From: Candidatus Izemoplasma sp. | GTDB taxonomy: Bacteria > Bacillota_I > Bacilli_A > Izemoplasmatales > Izemoplasmataceae | Length of the DNA: 10,946 nt | NCBI GenBank assembly: GCA_021736285.1 | Contig: JAIPGE010000030.1 | Span: 1 to 10,946, forward strand | Direction: 5' to 3' | Part shown: one piece after another, positions 5,457 through 10,946 of the stretch | Numbering within the stretch: position 1 is the first letter of the stretch | Layout: every line of letters begins with the position of its first letter | Notes under the pieces: generated by a model | The model's database searches: none | The model's input: the letters and a program-made list of their open reading frames with translations, nothing else | What the model was told of the DNA's origin: nothing | Translations under genes and position numbers: made by a program

Positions 5457-6401
5457 CTACTTACGCAGTTCTTTATACATTTTGTCATAATCAATATTAA
5501 CAAATTCGTGATTGTTTTTTAAATCTTGGTCTGTTTTTTTGATGTTTGCTTTTTGCCAATCACCCATATCTTTTTCTTTTATCGATGATTTGATGGTTGC
5601 GAGTAATTTGATTTGACGTAACAAAAATAATGTTTGAATTTTTGAAAAATCTAAGTCAACCGTTTTATTAACAGATAAATACCCGTTGATAAATGATTTA
5701 AATATTCTCTTATTAGGGGCATAGTCGATTTGTAACGGATTGCCACCAAGTAAGTAATAAAACAAATAAACAGCGATATCATATAAATAATACCCGTATT
5801 CAATGTCATCAAAATCAATGACTGTCAGTGTATCATCCTTGTGATAAATCATATTTGAAAATAAATAATCACCATGAATAAGACCAACTTCTTGTGTTGT
5901 TTTTGACCATGAATCTATTTTTTCTAAAGTGGAACTAAGGGCAACCTGATAGCGATTGTCTAGTTGTCTAACCAATTTAATATCCGGGTGTTTTGTGTAT
6001 CCTTTACGCTCTAACTTATTGGGTAATTTCATGCTTACTTTGTGTATCAAAGCAAGGTTTTTTCCAGCATTAAAATATGTTTTTTCATTGTGTTCACATT
6101 GATGCCAAAGTTTCCCTTCAATAAACTTGAAAAAGATATAAAAAAACTTATTGTGCTGTATAATTGTTTTTTCGTTAATGGCATATGGCATACCTACAGA
6201 TATATTTGCCTGATCACATATATCAAGAAACTTAAGTTCAGCTTCAAGTTCAGTGTTACTTCTTCTTTGATTGATTGGGGTGACACGAACGATGATCTTA
6301 GTATCGTTATGTTTACCAGAAAAAATTTGATTGTGAAACCCATTCAACGAGGTTATGTCAGTCAACCCAAGTTTTTTTAAAAATACATGATGTTGTGTCA
6401 T
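5457..6401 (-). CDS. APH/choline-kinase-type phosphotransferase
   Basis: Small-molecule kinase of the aminoglycoside-phosphotransferase fold, 314 aa. The catalytic loop is His176-Gly177-Asp178 with Asn183 (HGDYLFSN), and the metal-binding motif is Asp196-Phe-Asp198 (IDFDD). The N-lobe has a probable ATP Lys/Arg region near IIVRVTP (36-42). The substrate is unknown: the fold includes antibiotic, choline, homoserine, fructosamine and spore-coat kinases. Start: ATG at 6401, with AAAGTAGGT 7 nt upstream; the in-frame TTG two codons earlier is too close to that site. It has its own promoter. The gene looks AT-richer than its neighbours (one 60-base line at 5641 is 25% GC, against 43% at 6841 in the next gene), a possible sign of acquisition. 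Confidence 0.85.
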   Translation of the reverse strand: MTQHHVFLKKLGLTDITSLNGFHNQIFSGKHNDTKIIVRVTPINQRRSNTELEAELKFLDICDQANISVGMPYAINEKTIIQHNKFFYIFFKFIEGKLWHQCEHNEKTYFNAGKNLALIHKVSMKLPNKLERKGYTKHPDIKLVRQLDNRYQVALSSTLEKIDSWSKTTQEVGLIHGDYLFSNMIYHKDDTLTVIDFDDIEYGYYLYDIAVYLFYYLLGGNPLQIDYAPNKRIFKSFINGYLSVNKTVDLDFSKIQTLFLLRQIKLLATIKSSIKEKDMGDWQKANIKKTDQDLKNNHEFVNIDYDKMYKELRK

Positions 6402-6430
6402 GAACAATACCTACTTTCTCTCCACTAAGT

Positions 6431-6459
6431 ATTTTAACAAAATCTTGTTCAGATTTGAA
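6431..6459 (-). promoter_or_regulatory. Promoter for the phosphotransferase gene
   Basis: On the - strand: TTCAAA (-35, + 6454-6459), 17-bp spacer, TAAAAT (-10, + 6431-6436). The predicted start is near 6424, about 23 nt before the ATG at 6401, leaving room for the Shine-Dalgarno at 6411-6419. Confidence 0.5.
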
Positions 6460-6490
6460 TGCTTAAATGCAATATTCTATGAAATATCGT

Positions 6491-7204
6491 TTATTGAAAT
6501 ACACTGTTTAACCAGCCTATCGATAACTCAAGCCAAACTTGAAAACGCGGTTGGATCATATCCGGTCGCTTATTCGCAACTTCTAAGGTAGCGAGTGATA
6601 ATCCATGTGGTCCTTCGTTAAAAATATGGTGTTCAAACGGCACATTGTGTTGGTCACATTCACCAGCATAATACAAACTGTGAGCAACCGGAACCACTTC
6701 ATCTTTAAAGGTATGAAAAATAAAAGTCGGTGGATTCTTTTCATCAACTGTTGGTGTTGGATATGGCCACATTGTTTTTTCCGTTAAAATGGCGGGATAG
6801 CCAAGCAAACAGGCATTCGGACGAAGACTCTTATGATTCGATAAATGCGCGGCTAAATGTCCCCCTGCACTAAAACCAATCACAGCAATATGATTGGGAT
6901 TAATAAACCACTTGTCAGCGTTTTGCTTAATCATTTTCAACGCATTAAACGCATCAGTTAAACTATCTTCAAATGTTCCTTCATCGTGTAATGTATACCG
7001 TAATACAAATGCTTGAAATCCTGCTTGATTATAGCTAAGTGCGATTGGTTCTGCTTCACGATCACTACAAAATTGATAGCCACCACCTGGTAAAATTAAA
7101 ATAGCTTTGCGTTTTGTCATATCTTTCATTTCTTCTGAAAAATCATGGATATAAGTTGTAAGTGTTGCCTTTGAATTTTTTAATGTAATCACTTGATGTT
7201 TCAT
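6491..7204 (-). CDS. Alpha/beta-hydrolase esterase (BD-FAE / acetyl-xylan-esterase-like)
   Basis: Cytoplasmic serine hydrolase, 237 aa, no signal peptide. The oxyanion-hole motif PGGGY is at 39-43, the nucleophile elbow GFSAGG has Ser112, and the triad is completed by Asp168 (KDEVVP) and His200 (GPHGL). This arrangement matches the small esterase/lipase group related to acetyl-xylan esterases and the BD-FAE family. The substrate cannot be told. It is somewhat shorter than usual (about 270 aa), mostly in the loop between strands 6 and 7. Its Shine-Dalgarno GAGGTGA lies in the 16-nt gap after the diguanylate cyclase stop, so the two genes share a transcript. No convincing terminator is seen in the 89 nt after its stop. 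Confidence 0.87.
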   Translation of the reverse strand: MKHQVITLKNSKATLTTYIHDFSEEMKDMTKRKAILILPGGGYQFCSDREAEPIALSYNQAGFQAFVLRYTLHDEGTFEDSLTDAFNALKMIKQNADKWFINPNHIAVIGFSAGGHLAAHLSNHKSLRPNACLLGYPAILTEKTMWPYPTPTVDEKNPPTFIFHTFKDEVVPVAHSLYYAGECDQHNVPFEHHIFNEGPHGLSLATLEVANKRPDMIQPRFQVWLELSIGWLNSVFQ

Positions 7205-7220
7205 CGTAACTCACCTCGCA

Positions 7221-8375
7221 TTATTTTTTCCCTTGTTCTTCGTTTTGTTTTTTATCTTGTTCTCGTCTTGAAAAGTCTCGATTTTGACGTTTATAATCAT
7301 ACATCTTTTGATCAACTGTGTGATAAATCTCATCAATCGTCATACTTGATTCAAAAGTTTGCCAACCATAACTGAATTTTAATGTTTTCATCAACCTTTC
7401 TTGATGAAGTTTTAGTTGTTGATAGATATTGGTTATAACGTCATCTCTTTCCGCCTTTGTTTCAGTAACAACCATGAATTCATCACCACCCAGTCGTGCA
7501 ATAAATGTGTTATCAGGAAATGCTTTTTTTAATATATCACCGAACCCTTTAATAATATAATCTCCCATTAGATGACCATATTGATCATTAAAGCGTTTAA
7601 AATTATCTAAATCAATATATAACAATGAGAACAGTTTAGCTTCCTCAATAAGGTGTTTTACATACTTTTCATAACTCATCCTCGAATAACACTCTGAAAG
7701 ATAATCCTTTTCACCAGTTGTTGATTCTAAAAAGACATAGATTGCTAAAATGCTTAATGTTATCGATGTCCACGACAAAAAGAGATATGTTTCAAAAAGT
7801 TGAAGAACCATACCAACGAATGGCAATGCCAAGACAATGACAAACACATAAAGCGTTCGTTGTCTGATTTTTGCTTTGTAATTGACTAAAAATATAACGG
7901 CTAAAATATAACTTAACCCAATTAAAATGTAATGAAACGCGATAAATGGACCAACTTCATACCCATTTGTGACTGGGTCAATATAAAAATAGATCGGTTC
8001 AAAGAAGTTTATAATGAGACCGATACCTGTCACCACTGCAAAGTGCATATAATATTTCCGCTGTAAAATTTTCTTACGGTCTCTGAAAATAAAATAATTA
8101 ATATATGTAAATACCAATCCAATAATGATGGGGGGCACAATAATAATTAACATATTGGTAACAACTTCTAAAAAGTATCCCCCAAAGAACGTTGCTTTAT
8201 CAAAAACAAACGCAAGTGGTTCAGCGAGAATACCAATCCCACTAAAAATAATAATCCAATACAAAATAGTTTTACTATAAGACTGGATTTTCGAAGTCAT
8301 ACGCATATAACAAATAAGAATTAACAAAACAGCTAGTGCATAAATATGAATTTGAAAGTGAACAATATACGCCAT
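7221..8375 (-). CDS. Membrane diguanylate cyclase (GGDEF)
   Basis: Predicted cyclic-di-GMP synthase, 384 aa. About seven hydrophobic segments fill residues 6-215 and probably form a membrane sensor module. The C-terminal GGDEF domain (about 220-365) has the metal/GTP motif DLDNFKRFND (Asp255, Asn263), Asp272 in GHLMGD and an intact GGDEF active site at 296-300. The allosteric I-site RxxD is absent: the aligned residues are PDNT. The start ATG at 8375 has a strong AAGGAGG. A basic, Gln-rich tail ends the protein. It is the first gene of a two-gene unit with the esterase. No EAL or PilZ partner is in the window. Confidence 0.93.
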   Translation of the reverse strand: MAYIVHFQIHIYALAVLLILICYMRMTSKIQSYSKTILYWIIIFSGIGILAEPLAFVFDKATFFGGYFLEVVTNMLIIIVPPIIIGLVFTYINYFIFRDRKKILQRKYYMHFAVVTGIGLIINFFEPIYFYIDPVTNGYEVGPFIAFHYILIGLSYILAVIFLVNYKAKIRQRTLYVFVIVLALPFVGMVLQLFETYLFLSWTSITLSILAIYVFLESTTGEKDYLSECYSRMSYEKYVKHLIEEAKLFSLLYIDLDNFKRFNDQYGHLMGDYIIKGFGDILKKAFPDNTFIARLGGDEFMVVTETKAERDDVITNIYQQLKLHQERLMKTLKFSYGWQTFESSMTIDEIYHTVDQKMYDYKRQNRDFSRREQDKKQNEEQGKK

Positions 8376-8398
8376 AATAAGCCCTCCTTGTTAATTTA

Positions 8399-8426
8399 AT
8401 CATATCATATATGGGGTCAACAGCAA
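8399..8426 (-). promoter_or_regulatory. Promoter for the diguanylate cyclase-esterase unit
   Basis: On the - strand: TTGCTG (+ 8421-8426), 16-bp spacer, TATGAT (+ 8399-8404). An overlapping alternative uses TTGACC (+ 8415-8420) with TAAATT (+ 8393-8398), also 16 bp apart. Either would start transcription just upstream of the AAGGAGG site of the gene at 8375. Confidence 0.5.
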
Positions 8427-8435
8427 ACATATTTT

Positions 8436-8469
8436 AAAAAAATATAAGGTGCGTTTCGCACCTTATATT
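8436..8469 (-). terminator. Rho-independent terminator of the 63-aa gene
   Basis: Perfect 13-bp stem (8441-8453 with 8457-8469, 3-nt loop; core AAGGTGCG/CGCACCTT) followed on the - strand by a T-run (8442-8436). It begins 1 nt after the stop codon of the 63-aa gene. Confidence 0.92.
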
Positions 8470-8470
8470 C

Positions 8471-8662
8471 TTATTTTTTCGTAAATCCAGCATCAAGTAA
8501 TGCTTGTTCTGCTTCTTTGTGGGTTGAGTAATGAATCACTTTGCTTTTGGCTAAAGCTTTGATTTTTGCAATAACTAATTCTTTTGGTTCGTTAAATTTG
8601 CTTGCCAAATACTCAACCTCATGTTTTTCAGAAGCGTTAAAATATTTTCTGTCGTTTGCCAT
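8471..8662 (-). CDS. Small conserved-looking soluble protein, 63 aa
   Basis: Small soluble protein with no membrane segment and no cysteines. It is Lys/Glu/Ala-rich and likely helical: a first half SEKHEVEYLASKFNEPKELVIAKIKAL and a second half with EAEQALLDAGF. The first half faintly resembles the short DUF3606-type helix-turn pattern, a weak similarity I would not rely on. The gene is a self-contained unit with a clear promoter (TTGCAT-18-TATAAT), an approximately 70-nt leader, TAGGAGGGT Shine-Dalgarno and a strong terminator directly after the stop. That layout suggests a well-expressed monocistronic gene. Function unknown. Confidence 0.8.
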   Translation of the reverse strand: MANDRKYFNASEKHEVEYLASKFNEPKELVIAKIKALAKSKVIHYSTHKEAEQALLDAGFTKK

Positions 8663-8738
8663 GGTGTACCCTCCTATATTTTTTTATTTTTAAAATAGTT
8701 AGAGAAACAACACCGAGTAAATCATGTACGTCACTATT

Positions 8739-8768
8739 ATTATAATATAACTAACAATTCAAATGCAA
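8739..8768 (-). promoter_or_regulatory. Promoter of the 63-aa gene
   Basis: On the - strand: TTGCAT (+ 8763-8768), 18-bp spacer, consensus TATAAT (+ 8739-8744). It lies in the 121-bp gap between the 166-aa gene and the 63-aa gene; the leader is about 70 nt. Confidence 0.65.
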
Positions 8769-8783
8769 GTTTTTATTAAATTG

Positions 8784-9284
8784 CTAAGCATTAAATTGGT
8801 CTAAAATATATCCAAGCGCTAAGAGAATTGCGCCTAAAGTAACACCACCAAAAATAATTAACAAACTCATTGCACCGATTGATGGTATTGAAAAAGCACC
8901 TGCAACAATACTCAAGATAATTTGAATATACCCCAAGGCAAGCAAAATACCAATCAATGTATGGTGTTCTGGTTTAGGTGAGGTAAGCGTTTGACTCATT
9001 TTATCGATATGCGTTTCATTCGTATAATCAAGGACATAGAAATTCCAGGTCTTTTCTGTTTGATAGTCATTTGTCGTATTTAACAATATTGCGTACCATG
9101 GTTTTTCATTATGTTTATACAGGACGCGATTCGACTCAATATCAGCTACTTTTTGAAACGGTTGTTGGTTTTTATATTCAATTGGCTTTATGAATCCTTT
9201 GTTAGCAAATTTACGAATCTGAAAATACCGTTTTTCATTTTCAACTTTGTCACTTAATATTTCCATCTGTTTCTCAACTGTCAT
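8784..9284 (-). CDS. Two-TM protein of unknown function, 166 aa
   Basis: Not recognised. The N-terminal half (1-105) is soluble and mixed alpha/beta in appearance, with aromatic-rich strands (KPWYAILLN, KTWNFYVLDY). The C-terminal half has two hydrophobic helices at about 109-130 and 136-160, so the protein is anchored by its C-terminus with the N-terminal domain probably cytoplasmic. Both helices contain the same stretch LLALGYI (114-120 and 154-160), an internal repeat. The start ATG at 9284 has AAAGGAG six nt upstream. It lies 50 nt after the amidase stop on the same strand, with a hairpin between, so it may be partly co-transcribed with recA and the amidase. Confidence 0.8.
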   Translation of the reverse strand: MTVEKQMEILSDKVENEKRYFQIRKFANKGFIKPIEYKNQQPFQKVADIESNRVLYKHNEKPWYAILLNTTNDYQTEKTWNFYVLDYTNETHIDKMSQTLTSPKPEHHTLIGILLALGYIQIILSIVAGAFSIPSIGAMSLLIIFGGVTLGAILLALGYILDQFNA

Positions 9285-9301
9285 TATGGGCTCCTTTTAC
9301 A

Positions 9302-9330
9302 ATACCCAATATCAAAAAGATATTGGGTAT
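9302..9330 (-). terminator. Perfect 12-bp hairpin between the amidase and 166-aa genes (weak terminator or leader hairpin)
   Basis: ATACCCAATATC (9302-9313) pairs perfectly with GATATTGGGTAT (9319-9330) around a 5-nt A/T loop. Neither strand has a T-tract after the stem, so it is a poor intrinsic terminator. It could attenuate read-through from recA, stabilise an RNA end, or act as a leader element of the 166-aa gene. A TATAAT on the - strand (+ 9334-9339) lies just upstream but has no good -35. Confidence 0.4.
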
Positions 9331-9334
9331 GATA

Positions 9335-10126
9335 TTATACGGTAATTTTATTTTTGATAATTGGGAGTTTTTCCCTTGTTTCGTTTATTGTTGCAAAATC
9401 TAAATCAACGATTAGCACATCTTCATAGTCATCTAAGCGCTCAATGATTTGACCAAGCGGATTAACAATCAATGAATGACCATATACATCATAATCGCCA
9501 AATGATTCCTTCGCTGGACTACATGCGGCCATGAAAAGTTGATTATCAATCGCTCTTGCACGGAATGTTACATCCCAATGCAGTGGCCCTGTAAATTGAT
9601 TAAACGCAGCTGGCACAACAATTATATCTGACCCAGCTTCTTGTAATTTACTTGCCAAATAAGGATACCGTACATCAAAACAAATCATTAACCCTATTTT
9701 CCCAAACGGGGTGTCAATGGTTACGATGTCTTCTCCAGCGCTTATCACATCGGCTTCATCGTATGTTTCACCACTTGGATACGTGATTGAAAAACGATGT
9801 ATTTTCCGATAACGTGCGATTAAATTTCCCTTTGGATCAAAGACAAACGTTGTGTTGTATAAGTCATCGTTTTCTTTTTCAGGAACACTACCAGCAATCA
9901 AGTAAACGCCATTGTCTTTTGCCAGATCAGCAATAAACTTAAAGCGATCATCATTCACTGTAACACTGTTTTGCATAAAATATCGATTCTCATACGGTGT
10001 GATAAACATCTCGGGTAAAACCACAACATCAATATCTTGTGGCAGTAATTCAAAAATATGTTTGATATGATGAAGGTTTTCTTTTGCCTGTTCACGCACC
10101 GCTGATTGAACAAGAGCTAACTTCAT
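9335..10126 (-). CDS. Nitrilase-superfamily C-N hydrolase, omega-amidase-like
   Basis: Cytoplasmic carbon-nitrogen hydrolase of 263 aa, normal length. The catalytic triad is Glu39 (LPEM), Lys108 (YRKIH) and Cys149 (LMICFDVRYP). The stretch after the Cys, with AAFNQFTGPLHWDVTFRARAIDNQ, resembles the omega-amidase (NIT2/YafV) branch, which hydrolyses 2-oxoglutaramate and 2-oxosuccinamate as a repair step for transaminase by-products; that substrate is a family-based inference. The ATG directly abuts the recA stop (TAAATG) with AGGGAT upstream, so it is translated together with recA. Confidence 0.92.
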   Translation of the reverse strand: MKLALVQSAVREQAKENLHHIKHIFELLPQDIDVVVLPEMFITPYENRYFMQNSVTVNDDRFKFIADLAKDNGVYLIAGSVPEKENDDLYNTTFVFDPKGNLIARYRKIHRFSITYPSGETYDEADVISAGEDIVTIDTPFGKIGLMICFDVRYPYLASKLQEAGSDIIVVPAAFNQFTGPLHWDVTFRARAIDNQLFMAACSPAKESFGDYDVYGHSLIVNPLGQIIERLDDYEDVLIVDLDFATINETREKLPIIKNKITV

Positions 10127-10945
10127 TTATATCCCTAGTTTCTCTCTTACTTGTTTTTCTAAATCTTCTAATAAATCAGGGTGTTCTTCTAAATATGTTT
10201 TTACATTTTCACGGCCTTGGCCGAGTTTGTCATCACCATAACTGTACCATGATCCTGATTTATCAATGATGTCCGCATCCACAGCTAAATCAACAATTTC
10301 TCCAGTTTTAGAAATCCCTTTGCCATAAACAAGATCAATCATAACTTGTTTAAATGGTGGCGCAACTTTATTTTTAACGACTTTTACGCGGGCTTTATTC
10401 CCAACGATATCTGTCCCATTTTTAATTTGTTCACTACGACGAATTTCTAAGCGCACTGATGAATAAAACTTCAATGCACGTCCACCAGGTGTTGTTTCAG
10501 GGTTACCAAACATAACACCAACTTTTTCACGGATTTGATTAATAAATAACGCAATGGTATGTGATTTACTGATGGCACCACTTAATTTACGCATTGCTTG
10601 TGACATTAAACGCGCTTGTAGTCCGACATGACTACTGCCCATTTCTCCCCGAATTTCCGCTTCAGGAACAAGGGCTGCGACACTGTCAATAACAACAATA
10701 TCAATCGCATCACTACGGATCAATGCTTCGGTAATTTCTAAGGCTTGTTCTCCGGTATCTGGTTGTGACAAAATTAAGTTATCCACATCAACACCCAGTG
10801 CTCTTGCATATTGTGGATCTAAGGCATGTTCAGCATCAATAAATGCAGCATATCCGCCAGCTTTTTGAATCTCAGCAATAGCGTGTAATGCCAAGGTAGT
10901 TTTTCCACTTGATTCAGGACCATAGACTTCTATAATACGTCCCCG
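10127..10945 (-). CDS. recA: RecA recombinase, 5' partial
   Basis: Homologous-recombination and SOS protein that forms ATP-dependent filaments on single-stranded DNA. The frame is open to the window edge; 272 residues are visible and the N-terminal helix domain is outside. The Walker A motif GPESSGKTT occurs near the window edge, Walker B DIVVIDSVAALVPEAEI lies further on, and the L2-side motif FINQIREKVGVMFGNPETTPGG is unmistakable when read in two parts (FINQIREKVGV, then MFGNPETTPGG). The C-terminus ends at LEDLEKQVREKLGI without the long acidic tail of E. coli RecA. The amidase gene starts at the next base after the stop. Confidence 0.98.
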   Translation of the reverse strand, partial: RGRIIEVYGPESSGKTTLALHAIAEIQKAGGYAAFIDAEHALDPQYARALGVDVDNLILSQPDTGEQALEITEALIRSDAIDIVVIDSVAALVPEAEIRGEMGSSHVGLQARLMSQAMRKLSGAISKSHTIALFINQIREKVGVMFGNPETTPGGRALKFYSSVRLEIRRSEQIKNGTDIVGNKARVKVVKNKVAPPFKQVMIDLVYGKGISKTGEIVDLAVDADIIDKSGSWYSYGDDKLGQGRENVKTYLEEHPDLLEDLEKQVREKLGI

Positions 10946-10946
10946 T

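Noticed and set aside
6042..6591. Plus-strand open frames opposite the phosphotransferase and esterase genes
   Set aside because: They are shadows of well-supported - strand genes, with no ribosome sites or recognisable motifs.

Overview
The window comes from a low-GC bacterium of the Firmicutes/Tenericutes type. Shine-Dalgarno sites are AGGAGG/GGTGAT-like, rho-independent terminators are short, and the genes are A/T-rich. TGA is read as stop (for example at 4102-4104 and 5179-5181) and Trp is coded by TGG, so this is not a UGA=Trp mycoplasma. An Acholeplasma/Izemoplasma-like or related Bacilli lineage fits, but the exact taxon cannot be read from the sequence alone.

Left part, + strand (2-5432): a copper-handling locus. 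It opens with the C-terminal two thirds of a CPH-type (P1B-3, CopB-like) metal P-type ATPase, closed by a hairpin terminator. A tight same-strand run follows: an OmpR-family response regulator, its histidine kinase, two small SHOCT-domain membrane proteins (the second only 56 aa), a 119-aa exported or anchored acidic protein of unknown family, a lipoprotein recognisable as CueP (copper-binding; Cys94/Cys102/Cys170), and a 69-aa BFD-like [2Fe-2S] protein. The run ends in a strong terminator. CueP plus CopB gives the locus its theme: extracytoplasmic copper sensing, export and buffering.

Between the ATPase and the two-component system lies a gap of about 450 bp. It is not empty. On the - strand it holds what looks like a stand-alone IS200/IS605 right-end / omega-RNA-like unit with its own extended -10 promoter and no tnpB nearby. 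On the side facing the response regulator it holds a set of direct and inverted repeats that are operator candidates.

Right part, - strand (5457-10945): ordinary chromosomal genes. In transcription order these are recA (5' end beyond the window), a directly abutting nitrilase-superfamily amidase (omega-amidase-like), a 166-aa two-TM protein, a monocistronic 63-aa protein with a clear promoter and terminator, a membrane diguanylate cyclase (GGDEF) with a downstream alpha/beta hydrolase, and an AT-rich APH-type phosphotransferase with its own promoter. This set converges on the copper operon at the 5385-5428 terminator.

The most unusual items are the orphan omega-RNA-like locus and the copper module with its uncharacterised small partners (SHOCT pair, 119-aa protein, BFD protein).
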